DNA of 36,926 bases from Comamonadaceae bacterium (GTDB lineage Bacteria > Pseudomonadota > Gammaproteobacteria > Burkholderiales > Burkholderiaceae_C). Shown here piece by piece: positions 24,974-33,513 of the stretch. The stretch covers positions 1-36,926 of the forward strand of contig JAIXRH010000060.1 of NCBI GenBank assembly GCA_027485285.1. The letters are read 5' to 3'. The position numbers and the translations under genes are program-made. The notes under the pieces are model-generated. The model made no database searches. It was not told the origin of the DNA and was given only the letters and a program-made list of their open reading frames with translations. Position 1 is the first letter of the stretch. Each line of letters starts with the position of its first letter.

Positions 24974-25954
24974 ATGAAGAAGCCACTTTTCTACTCTATA
25001 GGGATTGTTGCCTTGAGTTCAATTTTCTTGACGTCGAACGCGATGGCACAAACAGCGAACTACCCCAACAAGCCGATCACACTGGTCATTGGGTTCGCGC
25101 CGGGTGGTATTTCAGATGTTTTATCTCGCGCCTTGGCAGCCCGCCTGACAGCGCAAATGGGACAAAGCGTCATCGTTGAGAACAAAACTGGTGCTGGTAC
25201 CACGATTGCATCTGCATTTGTAGCAAATGCTGCGCCCGATGGTTACACACTTTATTTTCAAGACATGACGACGCATGCCATCAGCGCGGCAACCTACAAA
25301 AAACTCAAATACGATTCTTGGAACGACTTCACCATGGTCAGCTTGGTAGCTTCAACGCCGTTGATGCTGGTCTCTAGCTTGTCTTCAGGGGCAAAAGATG
25401 TGAAAAGTTTGGTGGCACTGGTCAAGTCAAAACCAGACCAGATGGCTTATGCCTCCTCGGGTAATGGTGCCATCACGCATTTGGTCGGTGAGTCGTTTAA
25501 ACAACTGACCGATACGCAGGCGTTGCATGCACCTTACAAGGGAAGCGCACCCGCAACGCAAGCCATCATCACAGGTGAGGTCTTGTACACCTTCTCAACC
25601 ATGCCGCCTGCAGTGACACAAACCAAGGGGGGCAGAATTTATGGACTCGCCGTGACCTCAGGCAAGCGCGTCAGTGCAGCGCCAGATGTGCCAACGCTAA
25701 AAGAAGTAGGCGTGCCACTAGAAGTGTTGCTTTACAGCGGCTTGATGGGGCCTAAGGGCATGTCACCTGCCATCGTTGAGCGCTTAGGTGCAGAAGTAAA
25801 AAGAGCACTTGCCAGCCCAGAAATGAAGTTGACACTGGCCAACGCTGGGGCAGAAGACATGCACAGCACCCCTGCCGAGTTTGCCGCATTGATGAAAGTT
25901 GAAGCCGAGAAGATGGCCAAGGCCGTTCAAGTGGCAGGTGTGGTTCAAGACTGA
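24974..25954 (+). CDS. Bug/TctC family periplasmic solute receptor
   Basis: A receptor of the tripartite tricarboxylate transporter (TTT) system, about 326 residues, exported by a signal peptide ending AMAQ. The family signature YPNKPITLVIGFAPGGISDV begins the mature protein; VENKTGAGTTIAS, LVGESFKQLT and APYKGSAPATQAI are the usual pocket-lining segments. ATG at 24974 has AAGGAT upstream and fits the signal peptide. No TctA/TctB permease is nearby, so it is an orphan receptor as is common in Bordetella and Comamonadaceae; ligand unknown. It is divergent from the deacetylase-like gene. Confidence 0.9.
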   Translation: MKKPLFYSIGIVALSSIFLTSNAMAQTANYPNKPITLVIGFAPGGISDVLSRALAARLTAQMGQSVIVENKTGAGTTIASAFVANAAPDGYTLYFQDMTTHAISAATYKKLKYDSWNDFTMVSLVASTPLMLVSSLSSGAKDVKSLVALVKSKPDQMAYASSGNGAITHLVGESFKQLTDTQALHAPYKGSAPATQAIITGEVLYTFSTMPPAVTQTKGGRIYGLAVTSGKRVSAAPDVPTLKEVGVPLEVLLYSGLMGPKGMSPAIVERLGAEVKRALASPEMKLTLANAGAEDMHSTPAEFAALMKVEAEKMAKAVQVAGVVQD

Positions 25955-25964
25955 ACACATCTCA

Positions 25965-26981
25965 TCAATTGAACAGGGCTTCACCTGAGTTGATGAAGCC
26001 CTGCTGCTCGAGTGCGGCCATGCTTTGACTGAGGGTCTGCATGCCCACTGCTCGGCCGGTTTGAATGGCCGAATACAGCTGCGCCACTTTGCCTTCGCGA
26101 ATCAAGTGGCGCACTGCGGGTGTGGCTACCATCACTTCGTAGGCGGCCACACGCCCTGCCCCGTCTTTGCGTTTGCACAGCACTTGCGAGATGACGGCAT
26201 TGAGCGACTCGGACAACATGCTGCGTGCCATGTCTTTTTCTTCAGCGGGAAACACATCGACGATGCGGTCCATGGTTTTGGCAGCACTTGCGGTGTGGAG
26301 TGTGCCCAGCACCAAGTGCCCTGTTTCAGCGGCGGTGATGGCAAGGCGGATGGTGTCTAGGTCACGCAGCTCACCCACCAAAATCACATCGGGGTCTTCG
26401 CGCAGCGCGGCTCGCAAGGCGTTGGCAAAGCTTTGGGTGTGCGCACCGACCTCGCGCTGCTGAATGAGGCACCGCTGCGACGTGTGAACAAACTCAATCG
26501 GGTCTTCAATCGTCACGATGTGCTTGCGCTGGGTTTGATTCAGCGCATCCACCATCGCGGCCAAGGTGGTGGACTTGCCAGACCCCGTGGGTCCCGTGAC
26601 CAACACCAAGCCCCGCGTCTTCTGCATCATTTCAGCAAAGATGGCGGGGGCATGCAGGGTTTGCAAGTTGGGAATGTGATGAGGAATGACCCGAAACACC
26701 GCCGACACACCCCGCGCTTGTTGAAACACATTCACGCGAAAGCGTGACACATTGGCAAGGTCTATGGCGAAGTCACTTTCCATGCTTTGCTTGAAATTTG
26801 ATTGCTGCGCAGATGACATGATGCTCATCAAAGCCGCTTGAACCGCTTCGTGCGTCAGCACCTCATCGGAGGCTGCGATCAAGTCGCCATCGACTCTGCA
26901 CATGGCAGGCATACCCGATGACACATGCAAGTCGGATGCCTTGCGGCTGACACATTGAACTAATAAGTGTTGAATATCCAT
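25965..26981 (-). CDS. PilT-like type IV pilus retraction ATPase
   Basis: A 338-residue hexameric ATPase of the PilT/PilU group, which disassembles type IV pili. The N-terminal SDLHVSSGMPAMCRVDGDL motif, Walker A GPTGSGKST (130-138), Asp box (IEDP), Walker B region DVILVGELRD and His box GHLVLGTLHT (221-230) are all present. The C-terminus follows the PilT pattern (VRHLIREGKVAQLYS). No other pil genes are in the window. It is either a stand-alone PilT paralogue or part of a scattered pilus set. It is convergent with the Bug receptor. Confidence 0.9.
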   Translation of the reverse strand: MDIQHLLVQCVSRKASDLHVSSGMPAMCRVDGDLIAASDEVLTHEAVQAALMSIMSSAQQSNFKQSMESDFAIDLANVSRFRVNVFQQARGVSAVFRVIPHHIPNLQTLHAPAIFAEMMQKTRGLVLVTGPTGSGKSTTLAAMVDALNQTQRKHIVTIEDPIEFVHTSQRCLIQQREVGAHTQSFANALRAALREDPDVILVGELRDLDTIRLAITAAETGHLVLGTLHTASAAKTMDRIVDVFPAEEKDMARSMLSESLNAVISQVLCKRKDGAGRVAAYEVMVATPAVRHLIREGKVAQLYSAIQTGRAVGMQTLSQSMAALEQQGFINSGEALFN

Positions 26982-27164
26982 GGCTTTCTTTGTATCAAAG
27001 AAGCAACTCAGCCCAGTGTGGGTGGCAGGCTAATTTTGATGAGCCAGCGCATTCATCCATTTTCAAATTAGGGTGAACACCAATAAATGGCCACATGCCT
27101 TGACCTGTGCCGACTTTGCGCCGAAAAATTCATGAAAATCAAAAGCTAAATCATGCTAAACACT

Positions 27165-27178
27165 TGCCAAAAATGGCA
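27165..27178 (+). promoter_or_regulatory. Inverted repeat upstream of the HU gene
   Basis: TGCCA-AAAA-TGGCA is a perfect 5-bp palindrome centred 38 nt before the HU start codon. It may be an operator; it could also be chance in this AT-rich leader. No confident -35/-10 pair was seen next to it. Region 26982-27209 holds no gene. Confidence 0.3.
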
Positions 27179-27209
27179 CAATTCACCCGTTTTAACAAGG
27201 AACCTACTC

Positions 27210-27494
27210 ATGAACAAAACTGAATTGATCGAAGCCGTAGCAGCTCACACAGAATTGACAAAGGCCGATGCTGGTCGTGCTGTCAATGCCATGATCGACG
27301 TCATCACGCACGCTGTTGCGAAAAAAGACGACGTGCAATTGATCGGCTTCGGCACTTTCAAAGCTGCTGCTCGCGCTGCACGCACTGGCAAAAACCCACG
27401 CACTGGCGAAGCCTTGAAAATCGCAGCTGCTGTGGTGCCTCGCTTCACTGCCGGCGCAGCCTTCAAAGCTGCTGTGAACACCAAGAAGAAGTAA
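27210..27494 (+). CDS. HU family DNA-binding protein
   Basis: A 94-residue nucleoid protein of the HU type. The N-terminal dimerisation helices (MNKTELIEAVAAHTELTKADAGRAV in outline), GFGTFKAAARAARTGKNPRTGE, which includes the DNA-binding arm, and a terminal basic Lys tail fit the family. The start has AAGGAA 6-7 nt upstream. The arm reads RTGKNPRTGEALKI; the usual RNPQTG variant is slightly changed. A strong terminator follows. Confidence 0.95.
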   Translation: MNKTELIEAVAAHTELTKADAGRAVNAMIDVITHAVAKKDDVQLIGFGTFKAAARAARTGKNPRTGEALKIAAAVVPRFTAGAAFKAAVNTKKK

Positions 27495-27514
27495 TTCTTC
27501 GCGTTCACGCACAC

Positions 27515-27546
27515 AAGCGGCATCGGGTCACCGAGCCGCTTTTTTT
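27515..27546 (+). terminator. Rho-independent terminator after the HU gene
   Basis: The stem AAGCGGC/GCCGCTT, with inner CGG/CCG pairing, is followed by a run of seven T (27540-27546). It lies about 20 nt after the stop codon. Confidence 0.9.
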
Positions 27547-27572
27547 ACGTCTGCTTTTCATTGGAAACCACC

Positions 27573-27953
27573 ATGTTCACTCACGTTTTCTTAGGCGCTC
27601 AAGACCTCGAAGCCTCACGCAAGTTTTATGACGCCGCTCTCGGCGCTTTGGGCCACGCACCCGGCGCAAGCACAGGCAACCGATACGTGTACCGCACAGC
27701 CACAGGGACCTTTGGCATCACCACACCTGTGAACGGTGAAGCTGCCAGCTTTGGCAATGGCAGCACCTTTGGTTTTGCAGCCAAGTCCGAAGCCGAAGTC
27801 AACGCCTTTCACGCAGCTGGTGTGGCCAACGGCGGCGTGACCTGCGAAGACCCACCGGGCTTGCGCACCAACCCAGCCTTTAGTTACTACATCGCGTATT
27901 TGCGCGACCCATCGGGCAACAAGATTTGTGCCATGTGCAAGCCTGGTAAATAA
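27573..27953 (+). CDS. VOC family (glyoxalase/bleomycin-resistance fold) protein
   Basis: A 126-residue single-module VOC protein. It begins FTHVFLGAQDLEASRKFYDAAL, has a middle YVYRTATGTFGIT strand and ends with YIAYLRDPSGNKICAMC, where the final metal-ligand position is normally Glu or His. Family members dimerise to form metal-dependent lyases or dioxygenases, or antibiotic-binding proteins; substrate unknown. The start ATG at 27573 is four codons inside an open TTG start. It begins 27 nt after the HU terminator. Confidence 0.85.
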   Translation: MFTHVFLGAQDLEASRKFYDAALGALGHAPGASTGNRYVYRTATGTFGITTPVNGEAASFGNGSTFGFAAKSEAEVNAFHAAGVANGGVTCEDPPGLRTNPAFSYYIAYLRDPSGNKICAMCKPGK

Positions 27954-28116
27954 AAGTGGTCAGGCATTCGAGTCGCAAAGAAGACTGATACAGGGTAATC
28001 ACTAAAGGGTTGTGGCGCATCATTTCGCCCATACTTTCAGGCGCTGACTGGGTAGTTTTTCTGTTCTTTATTTATAAGGTTGCGTTCGCCCGCATCTTGC
28101 CCCGAAAGCAACTTTG

Positions 28117-28968
28117 ATGATGCAAACCTCCAAGTCGACCCTGCATTTACCTAAAAATGCATGCGATACCCATGTGCATGTGTTCGGACCCTATGACCGT
28201 TTCCCATTCCCTCTCGCACACCAAAACAAGCCTGCCGAAGCACCCAAAGAAAAACTGTTTGCCCTGCACCAACAGCTGGGCGTCACACGCTGTGTGATCG
28301 TGCAGTCGATGGTGCACGGCCTGGACAATGCCGTGGTCGAAGACGCCATTTCTGCAGGCGCTGGCAACTATTTGGGCGTGGCGCTGGTCAAACCCGATGT
28401 GGACCACATCGAGCTCAAACGTTTGGCCGCTGCAGGCTTTCGTGCTGTGCGGTTCAACTTCATGAAGCATTTGGGCATGGGAGCCACGCCTGACGAATTG
28501 CTGGCATTGACGCAGCGTTTGGCCGAACATCACATGCACTTGCAAGTGCATTTCGAAAGCAGTTTGGTGCACCAGCTTGGGCCCTGTTTGCAAAAGTCTG
28601 CAGTGCCAGTGGTGATCGACCACATGGGGCGCGTCGATGCCCGCTTAGGCATTCAGCATGAAGATTTCCAAGCCTTGTGTCGCTTGCTGGACGATGACAA
28701 GTTTCATGTCAAAGTCAGTGGCATTGACCGCATCGATGCGTCGGTGCCCTTGGATGTGCCGCCGTATGCCCATGGCATTGCCTTGGCGCAACATTTGGTG
28801 GCGCGCTTTCCACGCCAATGTGTATGGGGCACCGATTGGCCTCACCCCAACCACACGCACATGCCAGATGAGGCGGTGCTGGTCGACGCGCTGCAACACA
28901 TCGCGCCCACTGCAGATTTGATGCAAGCTGTTTTGGTGGACAACCCCCAAGCGCTGTATCGTTTTTAA
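28117..28968 (+). CDS. Amidohydrolase family protein, 2-pyrone-4,6-dicarboxylate lactonase-like
   Basis: A TIM-barrel hydrolase of the COG3618 group. The HxH pair is His19-His21 (ACDTHVHVFGP), with a long YDRFPFPLAHQNKPAEAP loop like LigI; IDHMGRVDA and GTDWPHPNHTHMPDEA carry the remaining catalytic residues. LigI opens the 2-pyrone-4,6-dicarboxylate ring in the protocatechuate 4,5-cleavage pathway, and this protein looks close to it, but the substrate may be another lactone. ATG at 28117; 28120 is equally possible. First gene of the nine-gene operon, with 163 nt upstream lacking any other gene. Confidence 0.85.
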   Translation: MMQTSKSTLHLPKNACDTHVHVFGPYDRFPFPLAHQNKPAEAPKEKLFALHQQLGVTRCVIVQSMVHGLDNAVVEDAISAGAGNYLGVALVKPDVDHIELKRLAAAGFRAVRFNFMKHLGMGATPDELLALTQRLAEHHMHLQVHFESSLVHQLGPCLQKSAVPVVIDHMGRVDARLGIQHEDFQALCRLLDDDKFHVKVSGIDRIDASVPLDVPPYAHGIALAQHLVARFPRQCVWGTDWPHPNHTHMPDEAVLVDALQHIAPTADLMQAVLVDNPQALYRF

Positions 28969-28986
28969 AAAAGAGACGCACTCAAG

Positions 28987-29799
28987 ATGGCTGGAAGATT
29001 GCAAGACAAAGTGGTGCTCGTCACAGGCGCTGGCTCTGTGGGACCAGGCTGGGGCAACGGCCGCGCCATTGCCGTGCGCATGGTGCAAGAAGGTGCCAAG
29101 GTGATGGCCTTGGATCGGGACCCAGACAGACTGGAAGAAACCTTGTCACGCGCCCATGAGACCAGCCCAATCAACGGCGGCAAGATTGAATCCATGACCT
29201 GCGACGTCACGAACACCGTCGCCATCGAAGCTGCCGTGCAGGCCACACTCAAGCGTTTTGGTCGCATCGATGTGCTCATCAACAACGTCGGCGGATCAGC
29301 CCCAGGTGGGCCTGTGGAGATGAGCGAAGACGTGTGGGACGCCCAGATCGACCACAACCTCAAAAGCGTCTTCATGATGTGCAAACACGTCTTGCCAATC
29401 ATGGCAGCACAAGGTGCAGGGGCGGTGGTGAACATCTCGTCCACTTCTGGCATACGCTGGACGGGGTCGGCACAAGTGGCTTATGCAGCCACCAAAGCCG
29501 CCGTCATTCAACTCGGCCGCGTGGTGGCGGTGCAATATGCCAAGCAAGGCATTCGCGTCAACACCGTGGTGCCCGGCCAGTTACACACCCCGATGGTGGA
29601 TGTACGTTTAGCCAAGCAGCGCACAGGAGGCGATGTGCAAACCTTGCTCACACAACGACAAGCACGCATTCCATTGCCCTTCATGGGCGACGGTCAGGAC
29701 ACGGCCAATGCCGTTTTGTTTTTAGCCAGCGATGAAGCGCGCTTCATCACAGGCACAGAAATCATCGTGGACGGCGGCATGTCGGCCCGATGCGATTAA
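28987..29799 (+). CDS. SDR family NAD(P)-dependent oxidoreductase
   Basis: A 270-residue classical short-chain dehydrogenase. Catalytic Tyr166 and Lys170 sit in YAATK with Ser around 151-154 (NISSTSG). The NAD(P) loop is unusual: TGAGSVGPGWGNGRA at 13-27 has an insertion relative to the normal TGxxxGIG, a hallmark of an SDR subgroup. NNVGG (99-103) replaces NNAG. The start codon lies 18 nt after the lactonase-like gene. Expected to oxidise or reduce a pathway alcohol or ketone; substrate unknown. Confidence 0.9.
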   Translation: MAGRLQDKVVLVTGAGSVGPGWGNGRAIAVRMVQEGAKVMALDRDPDRLEETLSRAHETSPINGGKIESMTCDVTNTVAIEAAVQATLKRFGRIDVLINNVGGSAPGGPVEMSEDVWDAQIDHNLKSVFMMCKHVLPIMAAQGAGAVVNISSTSGIRWTGSAQVAYAATKAAVIQLGRVVAVQYAKQGIRVNTVVPGQLHTPMVDVRLAKQRTGGDVQTLLTQRQARIPLPFMGDGQDTANAVLFLASDEARFITGTEIIVDGGMSARCD

Positions 29800-29811
29800 A
29801 GGAGCTAACTC

Positions 29812-30771
29812 ATGCAACGTCATCATTTCTTCAAAACACTGGCTACCCTTGCCTTGGTAGGTGTGGCCACTTTCGCTTCAGCGCAAACCAAAACAACACG
29901 CATCTTGGTGGCCTTTCCACCCGGTGGCCCAGTTGACTTTGTAGCCCGCACACTCACCGAACAGCTCAGCAAAGAACTGGGTCATCAAGTGATGGTCGAA
30001 AACAGGGCGGGTGCCAACGGCGCAATTGCAGCCGACACCCTACTCAAAGCACCTGCCGACGGCCAAACCCTGTGGCTCACCAGTGTCGGTGCAGTGGCCA
30101 TCAATCCCTCGCTTTATCCTGCACTCCCTTATGACCCAGTGCGCGACTTGGCTCCCGTGTCGCTGGTGGTGAACAACGTAGAGATGTTGGTGGTCAACCC
30201 CAACAACCCCGTCAACGGACCACAAGAGTTCATTGCGGCCGCCAAGCAAAAGCCAACCACCATGGCGTCGTCAGGCACGGGCAGCGTGCCACACTTGGCC
30301 ATGGAATTGTTGGCTGATGCCACGCGCACCAACTTGATTCATGTGCCCTACAAAGGCGCTGCGCCCGCGATCACCGATGTCATGGCTGGCCATGTGGACG
30401 GTTTCTTTGGTGACATTCCTGGTTTGATGAGCCACATTCGCAGCGGCAAACTCAAGCCGGTGGCACTGGCCTCTACGCGTCGCCATCCATTGTTTCCTGA
30501 CGTCAAAACATTCCAAGAGATTGGCGTGGCAGGCGTGGACTCTGACAACTGGTACGCCTTGTTTGCACACAAAAACACCTCGGCGGCTGACCTAGAGCGC
30601 ATCAACCAAGCTGTTCGTCGCACCTTGGCCAATGAAGCGGTGCGAACCAAGCTGGTGGCTTCAGGCGCAGAACCCTCGGCATCCAGCTCAGCAGAATTAA
30701 GCACCTTGCTCAAGAACGACATGACCAAATGGAGCCGCGTCATTCGTGACAAAAAAGTCAAAGCAGATTGA
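29812..30771 (+). CDS. Bug/TctC family periplasmic solute receptor
   Basis: A 319-residue exported receptor with signal peptide ending SAQT, then TRILVAFPPGGPVDFVARTL and VENRAGANGAIAADTLLKA, typical of Bug proteins that bind carboxylates. ATG has GGAG upstream and lies 12 nt after the SDR gene. TctA/TctB permease genes are absent. Being embedded between catabolic genes suggests that it senses or captures the pathway substrate. Confidence 0.92.
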   Translation: MQRHHFFKTLATLALVGVATFASAQTKTTRILVAFPPGGPVDFVARTLTEQLSKELGHQVMVENRAGANGAIAADTLLKAPADGQTLWLTSVGAVAINPSLYPALPYDPVRDLAPVSLVVNNVEMLVVNPNNPVNGPQEFIAAAKQKPTTMASSGTGSVPHLAMELLADATRTNLIHVPYKGAAPAITDVMAGHVDGFFGDIPGLMSHIRSGKLKPVALASTRRHPLFPDVKTFQEIGVAGVDSDNWYALFAHKNTSAADLERINQAVRRTLANEAVRTKLVASGAEPSASSSAELSTLLKNDMTKWSRVIRDKKVKAD

Positions 30772-30778
30772 GGCCACC

Positions 30779-31303
30779 ATGACCACCACCGCGCGCATTT
30801 CACCCATCCCTCTCGGCACACGCCCAGAGCTGGCGGATCTAGAAGCCAAAATCATTGCCAAACGCGGGCGCATCACACCGCTTTACCAACACTTGCTCAA
30901 CAGCCCTGAAATGGCGCAAGGTTGGGAGGAGTTTTTAAGCGCGGTACGCCAGCGCAACAGCCTGCCCGCCGATTTGCGCGAATTGATCATCCTGCGCGTG
31001 GCCGTGTTGAACCGTGCGCCTTACGAATATGAGGCGCACATTGAACACGCCCTCAAAGCAGGTCTGCCGCAAGCCAAGATTGATGCCGTGAAAGCGCCAC
31101 ACATCGCTGCCGTATTCAGTGACCTTGAACGCATCGTGTTGAACATGACCGACGCCATGACCCATGACATCGACGTACCCGACGCTTTGTTTGCGCAAGT
31201 GGCGCAGCATTACGAAGGCAAACAACTGCTGGACCTGTGCATCACGATTGGTGCCTACAACATGGTGTCACGCGTGTTGGTGGCCCTGCACATCGGACAC
31301 TGA
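30779..31303 (+). CDS. Carboxymuconolactone decarboxylase family protein (first)
   Basis: A 174-residue CMD/AhpD-fold protein. The helical core ADLRELIILRVAVLN is followed by PYEYEAHIEHALKAGL (Glu83, His87), the usual active-site region of non-cysteine CMD proteins. The CxxC pair of AhpD peroxidases is absent, so it is not a peroxidase. Starts 7 nt after the receptor gene. Together with the second CMD gene it may form a heteromer, or the two may act on related intermediates; true 4-carboxymuconolactone decarboxylase activity is not shown. Confidence 0.85.
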   Translation: MTTTARISPIPLGTRPELADLEAKIIAKRGRITPLYQHLLNSPEMAQGWEEFLSAVRQRNSLPADLRELIILRVAVLNRAPYEYEAHIEHALKAGLPQAKIDAVKAPHIAAVFSDLERIVLNMTDAMTHDIDVPDALFAQVAQHYEGKQLLDLCITIGAYNMVSRVLVALHIGH

Positions 31304-31304
31304 C

Positions 31305-31931
31305 ATGCACACCCTCTCCAACTGCCACGCCCTGCTTTTGAAATGCGCTGCTGCATGCCCCACTGGCTCGGCCAAGCGTTGGCAAGACGCAGTGGCCCAT
31401 GCCTTGCACGTGCCGCACACCCTGCAAACCGCCTTCACGCCAAAAGCCGAAAACGGCTTACCCATGCAGCATGTCTATTTGCGGTTTTCAAAACCCACGG
31501 ACATCCAAGAAAATGACTGTGCGTCGTTTGAAAAAATCTGGCTCACCTTGACAGGGCTCGCAGCTCAAGTGTCACGACTGCAAGAAGTCATGCACCTAAA
31601 CGGGCCATACAGCAACACACCCATGGGCGTTCACTACGTGGTCGAAACCGATCCAGAAGAAGGTTGGGCCCCAGAAATTTACAAGTGGTACGACGAAGAA
31701 CACATGCCAGGTCTGGCGCGCGTGCCCGGATGCGTGGTGGCACGCCGCTACCTTAACCTTGACCATCGCCCCCGCTCATTTGCTTGCTACGATCTGCACA
31801 ACCCTGAGGTGTTGAGCACCGCTCCGTGGCTTGCCGTACGCGGCTCGGCTTGGAGCGACGTGTGTCGCCCCCACTTCACAAATACCCTGCGAACCATGTT
31901 TCACACCACAGAACCCTTCCCTCATGACTGA
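31305..31931 (+). CDS. Dimeric alpha-beta barrel-like protein of the catabolic operon (DUF4286-like)
   Basis: A 208-residue protein; start ATG at 31305 lies one base after the upstream stop. The second half, with IYKWYDEEHMPGLARVPGCV (126-144) and RSFACYDLHNPEVL (157-170), resembles the ferredoxin-like alpha-beta barrel domain of DUF4286/EthD-type proteins, where the WYxxEHxP motif is characteristic. The first half is less typical but may be a second copy. Function unknown. It overlaps the next gene by 8 nt. Confidence 0.65.
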   Translation: MHTLSNCHALLLKCAAACPTGSAKRWQDAVAHALHVPHTLQTAFTPKAENGLPMQHVYLRFSKPTDIQENDCASFEKIWLTLTGLAAQVSRLQEVMHLNGPYSNTPMGVHYVVETDPEEGWAPEIYKWYDEEHMPGLARVPGCVVARRYLNLDHRPRSFACYDLHNPEVLSTAPWLAVRGSAWSDVCRPHFTNTLRTMFHTTEPFPHD

Positions 31932-32514
31932 ACGCTTCACACAAATCAGCTACGACGATCTCGCCCCCGAGGTGCGCCCATTGGCGGATGACATTCTGAA
32001 AGTCTCCAGTGCAGCACTAGGCGGCCCCTACAACGCCTTGCTGCGAAGCCCAGACATGGCGCGTCGCTGCTTTGACTTCCTGGACTACCTGCGATTCAAA
32101 ACTTCAGTCAGCAAGCGGCTGAATGAATTTGCGATCTTGATTCAAGCCCGCATTGCCAACGCGCAATACGAGTGGTGGGCACACGACCCCATTGCTCAAC
32201 GTGCAGGTTTGTCGACCCACATCATTGAACAGCTGCGTCAATGCAAACGCCCTGAGGGCATGCAAGCCGACGAAGCCTTGGTCTACGACTTTTGCATCCA
32301 ACTCTCCCTCAACCACCGTGTGCCTGATGCGCTATGGCAAAAAGCCGTGTCCGAAATGGGCGAGCAAGCGGTGGTCGACCTCACCGTGCTGTCGGGCACC
32401 TATGTGATGGTGTCGATGCTCCTCAATGCCACACAAGTGGGCATTCCAAACGGCGGCGCTGAGCCGCTGGAAGTTTTGTCACCGCTCGACATTCGCCAAC
32501 GTTTGCTCGCGTAA
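31924..32514 (+). CDS. Carboxymuconolactone decarboxylase family protein (second)
   Basis: A 196-residue CMD-fold protein distinct from the first. The core is SVSKRLNEFAILIQARIANA followed by QYEWWAHDPIAQRAGL (Glu83, His87 from ATG 31924) and a C-terminal helical VVDLTVLSGTYVMVSMLLNA. No CxxC. The start overlaps the preceding gene by 8 nt (ATGACTGA), implying coupling. Many Burkholderiales catabolic operons carry one such protein; two in one operon is less usual. Confidence 0.85.
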   Translation: MTERFTQISYDDLAPEVRPLADDILKVSSAALGGPYNALLRSPDMARRCFDFLDYLRFKTSVSKRLNEFAILIQARIANAQYEWWAHDPIAQRAGLSTHIIEQLRQCKRPEGMQADEALVYDFCIQLSLNHRVPDALWQKAVSEMGEQAVVDLTVLSGTYVMVSMLLNATQVGIPNGGAEPLEVLSPLDIRQRLLA

Positions 32515-32543
32515 ATTGGCTTCACACCCCTCAGGAAACTTGT

Positions 32544-33512
32544 ATGAAAAAAATTGCAACCTTGCTCTCCATCATCATCGGCACCTCTACGGCTTTTGCT
32601 GCTGAACCAGACTACCCCACCAAACCCGTGTCCATCATCGTGGCCTATGCACCCGGTGGACAAGGTGACGTGTTTGCGCGCTTGGTGGGCGAGAAACTGA
32701 CAACAATTTACAAACAGCCCGTGGTGGTAGACAACAAACCCGGCGTGTCAGGCACAGTGGGTACACGCGCGGCGGCAAAAGCCAAAAACGATGGCTACAC
32801 CTTGCTGCTTGGGCAGACCGGTGAGATTGCTGTCAACCGCTTGTTGATCAAAGATATGGGGTATGACCCGCTGAAAGACCTGGTGCCGGTGGTCATGATT
32901 GGCAATGCACCTTTGGTCATGCTGGCTCCTGCCGATGCGCCTTACAACACGGTGAATGAATTCATCCAAATGGCACGGGCCAAGCCGGGCGAATTTAGCT
33001 TCGGCACAGTCGGTGCAGGCACACCTGGACATTTGTCTGCCGTAGCTTTGGGCCTGGGTGCCAAACTGAATATGGTGCATGTGCCATACAAAGGCGTTGG
33101 CCCCTTGCTGTCTGACTTGATGGCTGGACGCTTGCAAGCGTTCTTCAGCAGCGCCTCTGCGGCCATGCCCCAAATTAAAGGCGGCAAACTCAAAGCACTG
33201 GGCGTGACAACACCTAAGCGCATGTCCTCATTGCCAGACGTGCCCACCATTGCAGAAAGCGGCTTGCCAGGCTTCAGCTATACCTTATGGGGTGGCTTAT
33301 TTGCCCCAGCAGGCACACCTGCTTCTGCCATTGACAGCTTGAACCGCGAAGTCAACACGCTTCTCGCGCAACCCGATATTCGTGCCCGCCTTGAAGCTGA
33401 CAACGTCGCTGTGCCTAAAAACACGCCGACGGAGTTTGCAGACTATGTGAAATCTGAGTCGGCGAAATTTGAAAAACTCATCAAAGATGCAAACGTGAAA
33501 GTTGATCAGTGA
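32544..33512 (+). CDS. Bug/TctC family periplasmic solute receptor
   Basis: A 322-residue exported receptor with signal peptide ending AFAAE. The mature start YPTKPVSIIVAYAPGGQGDV and VDNKPGVSGTVGTRAAA mark the family. AGGA lies upstream of the ATG. It is the second Bug gene in the operon, 29 nt after the second CMD gene, and shows clear sequence differences from the first, so the two probably bind different ligands. No TctAB. Confidence 0.92.
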   Translation: MKKIATLLSIIIGTSTAFAAEPDYPTKPVSIIVAYAPGGQGDVFARLVGEKLTTIYKQPVVVDNKPGVSGTVGTRAAAKAKNDGYTLLLGQTGEIAVNRLLIKDMGYDPLKDLVPVVMIGNAPLVMLAPADAPYNTVNEFIQMARAKPGEFSFGTVGAGTPGHLSAVALGLGAKLNMVHVPYKGVGPLLSDLMAGRLQAFFSSASAAMPQIKGGKLKALGVTTPKRMSSLPDVPTIAESGLPGFSYTLWGGLFAPAGTPASAIDSLNREVNTLLAQPDIRARLEADNVAVPKNTPTEFADYVKSESAKFEKLIKDANVKVDQ

Positions 33513-33513
33513 T

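Noticed and set aside
27100-27129. Possible HU promoter TTGACC with AAAAAT 18 nt downstream
   Set aside because: The -10 match is weak and other spacings are equally possible, so I do not list it as a feature.
28117-28968. Naming the first hydrolase ligI outright
   Set aside because: The other genes of the protocatechuate 4,5-cleavage route (ligAB, ligC, ligJ, ligK) are absent, so the exact substrate is not supported.
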